Part shown: in pieces, positions 21,897 to 34,567 of the stretch
Numbering within the stretch: the stretch's first letter is position 1
Layout: every line of letters begins with the position of its first letter
Assembly: GCF_002099425.1 (NCBI RefSeq)
Contig: NW_018343973.1
Location: 5,371,001 to 5,435,000, forward strand
Direction of reading: 5' to 3'
Source of the DNA: Phascolarctos cinereus
Lineage: Eukaryota; Chordata; Mammalia; Diprotodontia; Phascolarctidae
DNA length: 64,000 nt
Notes under the pieces: generated by a model
Told to the model about the DNA's origin: nothing
The model's database searches: none
Seen by the model: the letters and a program-made list of their open reading frames with translations, nothing else
Program-made: the position numbers and the translations under genes

Positions 21897-22105
21897 GGAC
21901 ATCGTGGCTTAGTGGCAAGAGCACTGAATTTACAGTCAGATTATCTGGGTTCAAATTCTCAATTGTCAAGGGCTATTTACTGCCTGTGTATCCTTAGACA
22001 AGTTCCTTCCTCTCTCTGGGCTTAAATTTCTTCAACCATAAAATAAGAGAGTTGAACTAAGTGATATCTGAAAGTCCTTTCTAACTCTAAAACCTATGAT
22101 TTATG
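21897..22105 (+). mobile_element. Ther-1/MIR SINE
   Basis: GGCTTAGTGGCAAGAGCACT, TCTGGGTTCAAATTCTCAAT, CTCTCTGGGCTTAAATTTCT, GTCCTTTCTAACTCTAAAAC. Confidence 0.8.
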
Positions 22106-22204
22106 TATACTGAGGATGTGGTGTCCTGTGTATTTGGTAACTTCTAGTCCAAATGCCTTATTATGTAATTGTGCTTTATTAGTAATAAACATTGTATCTG
22201 TTTT

Positions 22205-22620
22205 CCCCTTCACAACTAATCCAGAAACTTTTATTAAGTCAGTCCTGTGTTCCAGGCATTGTGTCTGTTGGGAATACACAGTTTTATGGTCATTGCAGAT
22301 GTTGAGTATGTTTGATGCTTTGTGATGACATTTGGGGTTTTCTTGGCAAAGATGCTAGAGTGGTTTACCATTTCCTTCTTCAGCTCATTTTACAGATGAG
22401 AAACTGAGGCAAACAGGGTTAGGGACTTGCCCAGGGTCACACAGTGTCTGAGGCCAGATGTGAACTCAGGAAGATGAGTCTTCCTGACTCCAGGCCTGGT
22501 GTTCTGTCTACTGAGCCACCTAGCTGCCCACACAAAAGAAATACAAAGACAAGAGTCAAAAAGCGCCTGCCATTACAGAGCTTACTTTATATTCCCAGAG
22601 GTACACATCTACCCAAATAG
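22205..22620 (-). repeat. Ancient repeat split by a SINE
   Basis: CTTTTATTAAGTCAGTCCTG and GTTCCAGGCATTGTGTCTGT on the left, GAAATACAAAGACAAGAG and CCATTACAGAGCTTAC on the right of a MAR1-type insertion at 22326-22530. Same uncertain family as 8913-9020. Confidence 0.55.
22326..22530 (-). mobile_element. MAR1-type SINE, antisense, tail truncated
   Basis: GACATTTGGGGTTTTCTTGG, TTTTACAGATGAGAAACTGA, GAGCCACCTAGCTGCCC. Confidence 0.88.
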
Positions 22621-22647
22621 AGAGAAGGTAAATGCAAGGTCATCTGG

Positions 22648-22880
22648 GGATCTGTGTGGTGGCACAGTGAATATAGAAATGGCCTTGGAGTCAAGAGCAC
22701 TTGGATTAAAGCCCCACCTCTAATATATACTGGCTAGGGGACCCTAGGCAAGACACTTCACCTTAGTGCCCCAGGCAACTCAAATGGCAAAGCAGGTGCT
22801 GCTCTGCACTGGCTATGTTTACTCCATCATTGGGAGCTTCCTATTCTGATAAAACCACAGCTGATTAAAAAAAACGAGGT
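22648..22880 (+). mobile_element. tRNA SINE with a distinct 3' body
   Basis: Head TGTGTGGTGGCACAGTGAAT; body TAGTGCCCCAGGCAACTC, GCTGCTCTGCACTGGCTATG, GGGAGCTTCCTATTCTGATA, AAACCACAGCTGATTAAAAA. A relative lies at 31490-31690. Confidence 0.7.
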
Positions 22881-22889
22881 GGTTGGGAG

Positions 22890-23440
22890 AAGACGGGAAG
22901 GAGGAATTGGGAAAGGCATTCTGCCTGTAGGAGGTGGTATTTGAGCTGAGCTTTGAGAAAAGCCAGGGTTCTAAGAAGCCAACATGAAGAAAAAAGACAT
23001 TCTAGGCATCTAAGAAAGAGCCTTTGCAAAGACCCAGAGGCCAAGGATGGGGTTGTGGGTAAGAAACGACATACAATTTGACTGATTTGCTATAGATGTG
23101 AAGGGAAGTAATGTATAATAAGGTTTGAAAAAAAATGGGTTTGAGACAGATTGTAAAGGGCTTTAAAATGTCCAACTGAGGAGTCTGTAGATAATCCTAT
23201 TGGCAATAGGGAGCTCATTAGCAGGGAAGAATTCCAGGATACATAAACAGATGATCAGATCTGTGCTATAGGAATATTGATCTGGCAGCTGTGTGTACAG
23301 TGATTTGGAGAGGAAAGAGCTGAAGCAGGAGATCAATTGGGAAAATAACTATCAAACACTCAAGAGGTGATGAGAGCCTGAATTAGGGTGGTGGCCACGT
23401 GACTGTAGAGACCAGACATATGTGAGAAATGTGAATTCTA
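22890..23440. repeat. Long ancient interspersed repeat, family not identified
   Basis: GGGAAAGGCATTCTGCCTGT, AGCTGAGCTTTGAGAAAAGC, AAAGACCCAGAGGCCAAGG, GATCTGGCAGCTGTGTGTAC, TTAGGGTGGTGGCCACGTGA resemble a widespread mammalian repeat that I cannot name. It recurs at 55.5-55.8 and 58.6-59.1 kb. Confidence 0.5.
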
Positions 23441-24224
23441 CCCCCAAAGAAGACTTGGCACCCCAGTTGGAAGTAGGCTATTTAGCCACTCACAAAGCAG
23501 TGTAGTTCTCCAGTGTTAAAAAGAAGACAAGGGATTTACAAATACATATTGTAGAAATAAACAAAGAAAAGTTCTGAGATCTCCCAAGAAATGGCTTTTG
23601 CTTGCTGTTGCCAAGACAGAGAATGCCTTTCTATTTAATAAAAACACGTAGGGAGTGAAACCAGCAATCTGTTTTCTCAGCAGCAGCTGCTAAAACATAT
23701 TATCTGGGTTTCAAAGGGGGGGTTTGTTTGTTTTTAATTTAACCTAGCTCCTCTCCTAAACTTCATAGAATACTGAACAGTATGGCTGTATAGCTAGTAT
23801 AAAACTAAAGGAATATTAGTCTGTGCTCCTCCCAAGTGACAAATAAAGCAGCCAGTTTTTTCCAGGTTAAAGCCTTGTTTAAATGCAGAGCAATGTTTGT
23901 GGTCAAAGCAGAAGTTGTCTTACCAAGAAATATAGATCAGCTTTTTTACATTTTCTTCATGTAAAGGGATAGTTTTTGTTAAACTAGAATTTTCTTAATT
24001 TCTAATGATGCTTACCCTCAGGTTCATTTCTTAGACTACAGAGATAAAAATCTCCATTAGTTAACCTAAGCCCCAAATATTTCTGTCATGTGAAAGATGA
24101 ACACAATAGAAATCAGAAAATATAATTTGCAGGAAGCTTTTTTTGCAGATAGAATTTGAACCTAGAAATGTGACTTTGTTTATATAAAATAACTTGAGGC
24201 ATAATTTGTATAGGGGATAAGTTG

Positions 24225-24472
24225 CAGCTAGGTGGTACAGTGGATAGAACACAAGGCCTGGAGTTGGGAAGACCTGAATTCAAATCTAGCCTCAGACACT
24301 TATTAGCTGTGTTACCCTTGGCAAGTCACTTAACCCGGTTTGCCTCAATTTCTTCATCTGTTAAAGTGATTTGGAAAAGGAAATGGCAAACCACTCCAGT
24401 ATCTTTGACAAGAAAACCCCAGATAGGGTCACGAAGAGTCAGACATGACTGAAACAACTGAACAACAACAAA
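24225..24472 (+). mobile_element. MAR1-type SINE, complete
   Basis: CAGCTAGGTGGTACAGTGGA to GAAACAACTGAACAACAACA. Flanking GGGGATAAGTTG (24213-24224) and GAGGGTAAGTTG (24473-24484) is the target duplication. Confidence 0.93.
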
Positions 24473-25212
24473 GAGGGTAAGTTGTATAAAAAAGGAAACT
24501 CAGTAAAAGAATTTCATTAATTTGGAATTTGTGATCATTTCCACAGGCTTGGGCTGAAGTTTGTGCCATCTATGAAGAAAAGTCTTGCTAAGCAAGTAAA
24601 TTATTGTAGGGAAAATATTTAAACTGTTTATGAGAACACACTCATATATTCAAGAACTCTCAACTACCTTAGAAGCATCCACATCACAGTTGAAATGGCA
24701 GTTAAACTATCATGTCTGTTCATGAGAAATGAGTTTTTATTTGAACCTGTTTTGACAGCAGTGGGTTACTCTAAATCTAGTTTTGAATGCATTTCAAAAT
24801 TTACTAAAATTTACATCTTTTTTTAAACTTAAGATTTTTTTTCAATTTTTCACTAAAACAGAATGTGACCTTTCCCTAGTTAGCTCTAGTTAGCCCTCTT
24901 CTGAGGGTTAGATAATGTATTTAAGTATTTATAAATGTTTTTATAAATTATAAATATTTACTTATTAGGTATAAGTGTATTTAAGTATTATATATCCACT
25001 TTCCTCTGACTTACCATTCCTCAGATGAAAGTCTGTTTTAGGAAATTGGTCATAAGTTTTCTATTGTGTAAATACCACAATCAGCCTTTGCTATTAACTA
25101 TGGAATAAATTCACCAAGATATTCTTTCCTGCAGTTGTCACAGAACTAGACAGTACATAAGCCCAAACTATATGTATTACCAATTAAGTGATAGTGATCT
25201 ATTATTGACATG

Positions 25213-25370
25213 TCATAGAATTAAAGAATTTTAGAGCTAAAAAAGAGAAAGGTCATATGATCCAATTCCCCCCTTTACAAAGTGAAGCCCCAAAGCAGTT
25301 GTTAAATGAATTGCTGAAAATCATATAGCTAATTAATGTCAGAGCCAAGACATCATTTATTTGAACTATT
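25213..25370 (-). mobile_element. Diverged MIR-like fragment
   Basis: TCATAGAATTAAAGAATTTT, AATTCCCCCCTTTACAAAG, TAATTAATGTCAGAGCCAAG. Confidence 0.5.
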
Positions 25371-27364
25371 GCAGATACTTAAAAACCAGAAGAGAATTTT
25401 GCTGAGAATAATTTCTTATCTAATGACAGAATAGAATAGTTCCAGTGGGGTAAGGACTACAGATATCTGATGGTTTCTAAAGAATCTTTGCTAATTTGTC
25501 AGTACCAGGAGGAAAGACACTGTTGCTTATCTGTTTATGGGTGTGGTGTCTAGTTCTTATTGCTAGCATAGTTTGTCTTTATCATTGGCTATAGTCAGGG
25601 GAATGCATGAACCTTTTTCCATCTGTCATTCAAGGAATTATTTTGAGAGAGTGATAGCATATTATAGGTTTTTTTTTAAAACTTTAATATTCCCTTTTAG
25701 TGGGATGCTGATTTTCTCTTCTCTTGCTACATTTTTGTCCTTTTTTGAGAATGTATTATATATACTGCCTCCTTGTGCTTGATGACTTTATTTTTGTTCT
25801 TAAAATGGAAGTTATTACCATTGACACATTACCTGGCATTGGATTTTGTCCTGCTGTGGCCCCTTAGTTCTGAAAACACCTCTAGAGAGTTTTGCTGATT
25901 ACCCTTTCTTGCAGCTTTCCCCTTTGTATTTGCTCAAGGATGAGAGCTTTAGATTTGCTCATCAGCAGTCTTACTTACTATTTGTTGTTAGGTAATGTTG
26001 TACCTTAAACATAAGTATTTTTTATTCTCCAAACTGATGCTGCAGAAAGAAGTTGGGATGTGATATTCTCTACAATGCCTTCCATGAATAAAAGAGAAAA
26101 TGTCCTTCAACAAAAAGCTAAAAGATTTCTTCTAACACACATCAAAAATGTAAAAACAAAGAGGAGGGAATCTGGGAGTTCTTGAAGCCAGCAGCTACCA
26201 TTACCCTGAGCTGTGGACTGGTTAAAGAGAGCCAACTGGCCAACTATTAGTAAAGATGCTTTCTTCCTTCCCTTAAACTGATAGATGGGCCCCAAATCTA
26301 ATTTCAAGTTTTAATTGTTAGCTCTTGTTTACACCAGCCCACACTTACTGCAGCAGGCTGGGAAAGTATATCTAATGACATGCCAGTAGCATCTGATCCA
26401 TCACTAGAAAAAGGAATCTTTAATCACTAGCTACACGACATAGAGAGCATATTTTAAAGCCCACAAACATCCAGAAAAAATATCTGAGACTTTAGCCTGG
26501 AACAGCACAAAGCTCCAAATGTTTCATTTTTTCTAGAACTCTTAGGTAAACAGTTCAACAATGATCTACTCCAAAACTTTCCAATTTGATTCAATAAGCA
26601 ATATTTGAGTATTTACTATGTGCAAGGTAACTCAGGGGATACAAAGAAGGTTGACATAGTCCGTGCTCTTAAGGTGTTTACAATCATCAGAGAGGTGAGG
26701 GGAGTGGGAGGATGAGGAATAAGACAGCTATACAGTGTACAGAGAAGAATATAAATTCCATGTTCGCTTTAGCAGTTTCCCAAGCACAAGGGGCCTGAAA
26801 ATGTATCCATAAAAGGATATAGGATATCTTTTATTTTAGCCCTTGGACTGGAAACATACATCCCTAAGTTTTCAGTCCCTTACCCTAATGCCCCAAACTG
26901 ATACCCCAAGTTGCCAAGTTAGTTGATGAATCTTATAATCCTGTCTACCACTTTTAAAATGAAAGAGACAAGGAAAAAGGCCTGGAGGGGTCTTTCTCCT
27001 TCCAGTCAACTGAGAACTGCAGGTAAGTGGTGAAATTTTTGTTGAGGTTTTCATGGAGCTACCCAGAATGGTGGTCCTTTTCCAGTGTCATTGCTATGGA
27101 GAAAATATTTATTTCTTGTCCTTGGGTATGGCTTTTCAGGGCAGAGATTGAAACTTCAAGGGGGGCAAAATGTGATAAAAGACTAGAATCCATGCATCAG
27201 CCAGTAGAGGAATAATGGCACCTCTGGAGCCCTGAGGTAGTGTAGGTTCAGTCTCCGAATTATATAAAGTGCAGAGGGTGAAGCTTCTAGACTAGAGAAA
27301 GAGCAAAGGGTCTGCTATGTATAAATATCTGGCAACATTCTTTTGGTTCTTTGACCTGAGATTA
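25371..27364. other. Intergenic, mostly unassigned
   Basis: Apart from an ancient repeat fragment at 26585-26700 (TAAGCAATATTTGAGTATTT, GGATACAAAGAAGGTTGACA), nothing recognisable. The short open frames on both strands have no family features. Confidence 0.45.
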
Positions 27365-27423
27365 ATCAGAAATTTATCATTAGAGTTAGAAGAGACCTTA
27401 GTGATCATCAAATCCAATCTCTT

Positions 27424-27651
27424 AATTTATTGTTCAGTTGCTTCTGACTCTGTCTATTTTCTTGGCAAAGATAACTGAAATGATTTGCCATTTCTTTCTG
27501 CAGGTTGTTCCCATTTTACAGTTGAGAAACTAAGGCAAATAGGGGTTAAGTGACTTGCCCAAGGTCACATAGCTAGTGTCTGAAGCCATTTTGAACTCAG
27601 ATCTTCCCAACTCCAGGGCTGGTGCTCCATCTATTGTACCACCTAGCTGCC
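27424..27651 (-). mobile_element. MAR1-type SINE, antisense
   Basis: TTGTTCAGTTGCTTCTGACT through CACCTAGCTGCC. Perfect 10-base target duplication CCAATCTCTT at 27414-27423 and 27652-27661; the host is a MIR-like fragment. Confidence 0.93.
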
Positions 27652-27667
27652 CCAATCTCTTGACTAC

Positions 27668-27778
27668 TATAGTTTTTTCTTTTTTGAAAAGAAAAATTAT
27701 TTTAAGTATTATCCGATTACATGTACCAAATTTTTAAACATTCATTTAAAAAATTGTATTCTAAATACTGGGATTTTT
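27668..27778 (-). mobile_element. L1 3' UTR fragment, antisense
   Basis: TTATCCGATTACATGTACCA, AAACATTCATTTAAAAAATT resemble the 3' UTR of the other L1 copies. Confidence 0.5.
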
Positions 27779-30064
27779 CTAAGTGACTGGGAATTACCTA
27801 GCTAATGACTTGGCTAATAATGTTTGTCACTTTATGAAAAATTATATATTTGCTATACTTGTTTTAAATTACTGTTTGTCATGTTGACATAATTAATAGC
27901 TGCCATACTAGAGGTAGGTATTGCAGATTCATGCCTCAGGCCTGGAGCTCAGACTGTGACATCCTTTATACACAAAGATGATATTATTCTGAGTGGCTCT
28001 GTGGAAGCCTCAAGAAAAGCTCCAAAGCCACTGGCCTGTCCTCTTAGCCATTGTTTTTTCTACGTGTGTGAAGCTGTCTTTTTTTTTTTTACCCCTTTAC
28101 CTGCAATTGTCAATTTACTAGGAGAAAGACCCCTCCAGGCTCTTTTCCTTTTCTATTTCATTTTTAAAATGGTAGATAGAACTATAAGATTCATTAACTT
28201 GGTCATTTGATTCAACTGGGTGTAAGTTCCCAGTAGTTTTGCTAGAAGTGGCATTGGGAGTTTTTTTTTCCCCTCTCCATGTACACATGCTTGCCCATTT
28301 ACATTTGTATTCAGGGTCAAGCTTTTGCAAGATGGACATCCAGAGTTAAGGTATAATACATATGGTCATGAAGTTGAACTGGTATATATACATAGTCATG
28401 AAGTTGAACTGGTGTCAAACAGCCAGCTTTGCCTAGGAACTCTAAAGTCTTCTAGAATTTCAGTTTTTAAAAACTCCGCACTTTTTGGGAGGAGACAATG
28501 AAATTTTAGGATTAGAGTATAGGATTGCTTTGACTTGCTTCCATTAACACTAACTGGGAGCCCCACTATATTTTGTATGTGTTTCAATAAAAAAGATACT
28601 AACAGTCAACTACCAATTAATTGCTTTTGTATTATCTACAGTCTTCTTATCCTGATATTCCAGCTAGATTGTATATAACTGACCTTTAGGTTGAATAGGG
28701 GAGATGTGATGATTACAGAGATGAGTGTATTTATGGAACAATTGTAAATAACTTTTAGACTACTTTTTCTATCCCATTCAGTCCCAGGGATAATCAAGAG
28801 TTGACTATATTTATTGTCCCAAAGCTTTATAGGAAGTCAAGTCCAAAGAACCTTATGGAGGCCCTTATAGAAATTATATTAAGCATAATTGCATATATTA
28901 GAAATTAAGTTTCACTATGTAGAAACACCACATAGGATACAGGAGTGTAGAATTTGCTGAAAGAGATGTCGTTAGAGATGCTCTAGAACAGTTCCCCTTT
29001 TCCACATTAAAAAAATGAGGCCCAGAAGTAGATGGGATATATTTTTCAATAAAGAGAAAATTATGGTAAATTCATCTTTAAAAATGGCATTTTTTACTTA
29101 ATTTGGGTGTTGATGCAAAGCTAAAAAATATAAAACATTTTCTTGTGTAGATTAAGATGGAAATCATGTCGGGAGTAAACATTTTAAGTGGTGAAAATAC
29201 CTTACAATACTCTTTTAAATAAAGGTCTTTAAAACAAAATGTGCTTTGATTTGCATTGCCTAATACTAATAACCATAGTTGATGGAACCCCCTCCTTGGT
29301 CCTTAAGAATAAAAAAGGTAGAAATGTATTATGGCAGACCATATTTCACTTTTTACTTAACAAGACACAAGCTTGTACCATTTTTTCTTAAAACCAAAGG
29401 TATCACAATGATTTTTTCTTCTGAAATGGTCTTTAAATTAGTTCAATCTGATCTAGATCTTTAAACTTGTCTGGGTCTTTAAATTGGTTTAATTTCAATG
29501 TGTCAAAAGTTTAAAAATTTTTTTAGATGAATGTTAAAATACAGAGAAGCTTAATCACTTTGGAAAGGAGAAATTTTTACAACATTCAATATACATTCAA
29601 TGTAATTTATCAGGAAATTATCAATTATCGAACACTAGTATAATTGGAGTTTTAAATCAAGTAGGGGCTCAGAGTTTCATTTCTTTGGGTAAATTTAAAG
29701 AGAAAAGCTTGGAAAATGTGATTTCATTTGTCATGGGAAAACAAAGATCAAGAAACTTTAGTTATATCATTAATTCTATCTATTGACACACACACATACA
29801 TACACAGACATATATGTACAAAATTTAAGCTCCAATTTCATAGAAAAGTGGCATTTAAAAATTTTTGATGGTCTGAATTAGCACAGACATATAATCAATA
29901 AAACAAGAATTGCTACTCAAAAATTTCTTTTGAGTGACAGATATCAGGTGTCAGTGATAAAAAATTCTCTTCCCTCTCTAGCCCAAACGATTTCTACTAG
30001 TTATGAACAGGCAAAGTCATCTAGTTAACCCATTTAGAACAGGAAAATCAACACAGACAGAGGC
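27779..30064. other. Intergenic end of the PRELID3A-SPIRE1 gap, SINE-free
   Basis: About 2.3 kb without a recognisable SINE or LINE, unlike the preceding 27 kb. AT-rich; short CA tract near 29795. No coding evidence. It may include distal or alternative 3' UTR sequence or conserved non-coding DNA. Confidence 0.4.
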
Positions 30065-30081
30065 TATGATGGAAAGGCTTT

Positions 30082-30087
30082 TTTATT
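30082..30087 (-). terminator. Candidate SPIRE1 poly(A) signal AATAAA
   Basis: Read on the minus strand: AATAAAAAAGCC, then about 20-40 nt downstream a TCTGTCTGTGTTG stretch, the GU-rich element expected after a cleavage site near 30060-30070. The spacing is canonical. No transcript evidence is available, so use of this site is inferred. Confidence 0.5.
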
Positions 30088-31489
30088 TTTCCCCAGATAA
30101 TTTTCAAATAAGAGGCCTTAATGAAAAAACGCTTAGTACTATCACCATGAATACCAGTAAGACCTTGGATTTTATACACATAGAAAGCTGAGAATACATT
30201 CCTCATGGCCCTAATTTAATAGTTCTTCATACAAAATTCTCTGTATTTTCACCATCAGCAAATAATGGTGGCACATTTTAGGAACTTTCATGTCTCCTAT
30301 GTGACCTTTAAAACCAAGTCCTACATTTATTAATACAGTTAGAAAAATAAAAGCTTTAAGAAAAATTCATGGTGGTGAGTTCATGTTGCTAGTCACATAT
30401 CCTCTTGCAACTTAATTCTTAAAATGCTACGTGCCATAAAGTCTCCAAGGTTTGACTTAAAAGGCTCAAAATTTGAAATCTAGTAAGATGATTTTTAATC
30501 AATGTGCATATCAATAAGACTTGCTTTCATTTTCAATCATCTTGGGAAAATCTATTCCCAGTGTCTGTTGGATGGCAGCCTTTCAAATATTAATAAATAT
30601 ATTACATGTATTTACAAACTTTCTCATATATTCTGACACTGATATGAGGTCAAACTACAGGGAGAGAAACATGGAACTCTCCACAGGGTAACTTTATGAG
30701 GTATGAGAACAAAAAGAAGTGGCACTCAACACCTGGAGTGAACATGAGAGAAGAGCAAGGAAAATGGAAGAAGGAATCCAACAGTGCTGCCAACCAAAAG
30801 GAAGAACACCTAACACTGAAGACAGCATTTTCAGGTTTGTACAGGGCATCGCACACCGCAGGTCATTTTATTTCATTTGAGTATACATTGCTCTAAGATC
30901 TCTTAAACTCCAAATGAAAGGGGCAGCACAGATGCCTTAAAAAAACAAACTGGATCATAGGTGAATGCTGAATAGCATCAAGAAGGATACTGAACAATTT
31001 TAAAATGTGAAAATGGGCACCTGTTCCTAAAGACAGACAAGGCAAAGGATTTTAAATTCCAGCCCTTTAAACTGAGAATTACTTCTTATGGGAATTAAGT
31101 GATCACTACAGAATTTAGCATAGGAAAACAAAAGGTTAAAACACAAGGATTGGCTTTGGCACCCCAAAAAGCACACCAATAGGACTAATACAAATTACAA
31201 GTTGACTGGTACTTTCCTCCTTTTCTTACAGTAACCATTTAAAACATTGTTCATTTGTATTTACCCTGCATCCTATTATGTTGAATTTGCCCATTTATAA
31301 GTCCAATGATCAAGAGAGCAAGAATGGTGACTAGAGTTTCATAAACTTCTGTACCATCATGGGTCTAAAGGAGGAAGATAAGCTGGAAAGGTCACCTCTT
31401 GTTATTTACTTTTATTTATTTTTGTGAATGTAAGAACATTCCTCAGTTTTAGGATGTCACCTTCTTTTGCTTTTGTGTAGCTTATTATG

Positions 31490-31690
31490 AGAGGAGGCAG
31501 TGTGTCCTTGCTTCAGGCCTCAAGTCCTGCCTTAGGCACATACTGGCTGGCTGACCATGGGCAGGCCACTAAACCTCCACTACCCCAAGCAACTCTCTAA
31601 GATTGCAAATTAAGTTTGTGTCACTGATCTGTGTCAATGAAGGGACTTTCTAGACTAGGATTTCCCTATACAGGTTAAATTATGGGTCCA
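31490..31690 (+). mobile_element. tRNA SINE within the SPIRE1 3' UTR
   Basis: AGGCACATACTGGCTGGCTG, TACCCCAAGCAACTCTCTAA, GATTGCAAATTAAGTTTGTG, GGACTTTCTAGACTAGGATT: same family as 22648-22880. It lies antisense to the SPIRE1 transcript. Confidence 0.6.
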
Positions 31691-33631
31691 GACCAAAAAA
31701 CAAGCAAACAAAAAACTGGTCAAGCATGGCTGTGTGTGTGTGTATATTTATGCACATACATACACGTAGAAGGAACTTAATTAAGCTATCTTTTTCTCTT
31801 ACCTTCATATCCCCTTTTCTAGCTAGCAATCATTTTAAAAGTTTGAGTATGGGGTCCCAATATATTGCGGTTCACATAAAATTTTTTCTTGAATATAAAT
31901 TTCAAACAACTTAGTCTCTTAGAAAATGTTACAAATAAGTTTCACTGAAGTGTAGATTTTTTGAAACTCTTAAAATAATTTAAACTTCTACATAATCAGA
32001 AATCCCTGGAGACATTATAGTTTCACATGCAAATATGGAGAAACTGTTAACGTGCATTATTTAATTAATCATTAAAATTTATTTTGGAAATTTTAGGCTA
32101 TGAAATAATAAAATTTTAATCCATTTTAAAGTAGTATTGGGATAGTTTTGAGGCATGTTAATTTCATATAGAAATGTTAACTATATTTTGATACAATAAC
32201 AAATACTTATCATGCCACCTATGGTGCTGTCACCAGGTTGAATATGGATGTATCTACTACTGATTTATGAAAATTACAGTGCATATGCATTAACTGATCT
32301 GACAAATATCAATGGTTATTTGGTTGGTTGTTTTTAAGCACACCAAAATAACCTATTCCCATCTTATGACCTTAAATGAGCTGATAAATTTCAGGTGCCC
32401 AATGGCTCACCCTTTCTTCCCTCCTCCCTAACCCCCAATACTACACACATGAAGCCATTTGTGAGAAAAAGAAATGCAAAAAAGCATCTGAAGCCAGTCA
32501 GCAGGTTAATGTTCTTGTAACTTTAAAACAGCTAAACAACCATTTTTGTTTTAAAAAGTTCATTTACAAAAATAAATAAATTTGTTTCCAGTCTAAGACC
32601 TTAGGTACCAAATCACAGCCGAGTTTAGACTTGATGGCCAAGTTCCTAAGATATGAAAAACATAGTTGATAATGTATCTGCTACTAGAGCCATACCAGTG
32701 TGGTCAGAGGCTGCCAACCTGTATAGTCTCAAAACAGACCACCAACCTTTCAAGTGTGATCATGGGCTCTTTTGACATAATAGGAATATACTCAAGCTGC
32801 TGCCATACGCCTTAGTCCCCAAACTTCTGCTAAACCTCTATCACCCAGTCTATTATTACTAATACTACCAATAGTCATAATACATTCAAAGGAATAAAGT
32901 GTCACCTCCATGAGAGACACTGTTCAGTTACACTAGGGCTGACAAATCCAGCAGCTTCGGGGAAATAGTCACCCATTTGGGTGTACAGCTTATGCTGGTG
33001 TTTTACACTAGAACACAGACATCATAAAGTCCCTTATTTAACCAAAATCTCAGATTAACAATAAATTTAAAAATCAACTTGTTAGCATTAGCAAATCCTA
33101 GAGTTTATGTTGTGAGACAATAATTACTATAGCCCAAGTTAGGAGTTTAGCGTTCTCCAGGAGGGCTCTGGATTACTGTATACACTACATGTGAACACTA
33201 TTAGGTGGAAATGCCAATATGACTTACTGCTTAGAACTGTGCTAACACTGATTCCTTTGTTAGGTTGGTTTCTCCTTAAAGAACTTCTCAGCCTTGGTTG
33301 GAAAACGATTCAAGAAATGGTAAAAAGCTGAACTCAGAGAAAACTGTTTTGTCCTTCAAATACACAAATTTTTAAAAAAAGGCAAGTTTCAAACCACTGT
33401 TTTCTTTCAGTGCAAATGATTGACTGGCTGACCTGTTGCATATCAGTAACAGATATGAACACAGAACTCAGTCAGCAGAACAACGTGGTACAACAAATAT
33501 CTGATCTAATGCAAATTCAAGCCTATGAAATAAAACCACAGAAAGGAAAGGAAAGGAAAGACAATGCAGTTCTTAGTGTTCTCCCACCAATGCTGACTTT
33601 GTGAACAAGAGCAACTGGAAAGGCACGAGGC

Positions 33632-33890
33632 TCAGATTTCATTGATAGTTCTCTCCGAAGGGCAGTACTCCGAGGGACCTTCTGAGGACATGTAGAATGA
33701 CTGTGTTTTCCTTTTCAAACGAGCTCGCTTGTTGGCCAGCACCAGGCTTCTCCGGCTGGAGCTGATAATTTCTGAAATAAACTTTTTGCAGTCTACACAC
33801 ACCTCCATAGTACTCCAGTCCTCCATCAATTCTTTGGGAAATTGTAGTTCTTCATCTGATTTATCTACAGACTTAGATTTTGAGGAAAAT
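33632..33890 (-). CDS. SPIRE1: SPIRE1 terminal coding exon and stop
   Basis: 259 nt of coding sequence after an oligo-pyrimidine acceptor (TTTTTTTTAG), entering in phase 2 and ending at TGA 33632-33634. It encodes [55 protein letters not shown] and the tail [20 protein letters not shown] through SERTINEI. The VCVDCKKF cysteines close the zinc-binding C-terminal domain. Only P-to-E in the tail and S-to-N near the end differ from the human protein as I recall it. The 3' UTR continues at lower coordinates. Confidence 0.98.
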
Positions 33891-34403
33891 CTAAAAAAAA
33901 AAAGCCTAACTCAATACCTATATTTCCTTAATACAGAGCATCACGTGAATAAAATATAAATTCTGAAGGTAACAAATTTATACCACTGCTGAAATATAAG
34001 AATAATCTCATGATACTTTACCAAGAGGGGATTTATTATTCATTTATTTATTAGGGCCTATTATAAGTAAGACAAGATCTTCACTCATATCCTACTCCAA
34101 TCTCACTGTGGCAAGGAGGTAATGCAAGGATAATGCAAGATCATGCCAGTAGAGGGCAACCTCTGGTAGGTCTTACCAAACTAAGTATGCTTCAAGGATC
34201 CCTTGAAATCATCTGCAAGGGGTCATCACCAAGGGGTTGTCCACCAGATTGTAAGGTTTTTCAGCTACAGAAACTCATTAACCCCCCTCAGTAAGATGTA
34301 GTAAGTTTCTATGTGCATCAATGGACTTGAAATCATGGATCCTTCAAATCCTGAAGTGCTTTCAAGGCATCAGATAGTGAAGACAAAGACCAGAAAACAA
34401 TGT

Positions 34404-34567
34404 GGGTTTTTTGTTGTTGTTGTTGTTTTTAGCTAGGCAATGGGGTTAAGTGACTTGCCCAGGGTCACACAGCTAGTAAGTGTTATATGTCTGAGGCCAG
34501 ATTTGAACTCAGGTACTCCTGAATCTAGGGCAGGGGTTCTACCCACTGCACCACCTAGCTGCCCCCT
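34404..34567 (-). mobile_element. WSINE1-like SINE, antisense
   Basis: GTTGTTGTTGTTTTTAGCTA, GGGGTTAAGTGACTTGCCCA, CACCTAGCTGCCCC. ACAATGT at 34397-34403 and 34568-34574 is the target duplication. Confidence 0.9.

Larger units (their letters stand above)
30065..33631 (-). other. SPIRE1: Probable SPIRE1 3' UTR
   Basis: About 3.5 kb downstream of the stop is AT-rich, lacks long ORFs on the sense strand and holds only one recognisable SINE (31490-31690). A long 3' UTR fits what I remember of mammalian SPIRE1. The end is set by the AATAAA at 30082-30087 with a GT-rich stretch after it. Other TTTATT motifs on + (for example near 30325, 30865, 31405 and 32087) are alternative poly(A) signals on -, so shorter forms are possible. 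Confidence 0.55.

Noticed and set aside
26762-26830. U6 snRNA-like start (TGTTCGCTTTAGCAG).
   Set aside because: The resemblance stops after about 15 bases; none of the internal U6 blocks follow.
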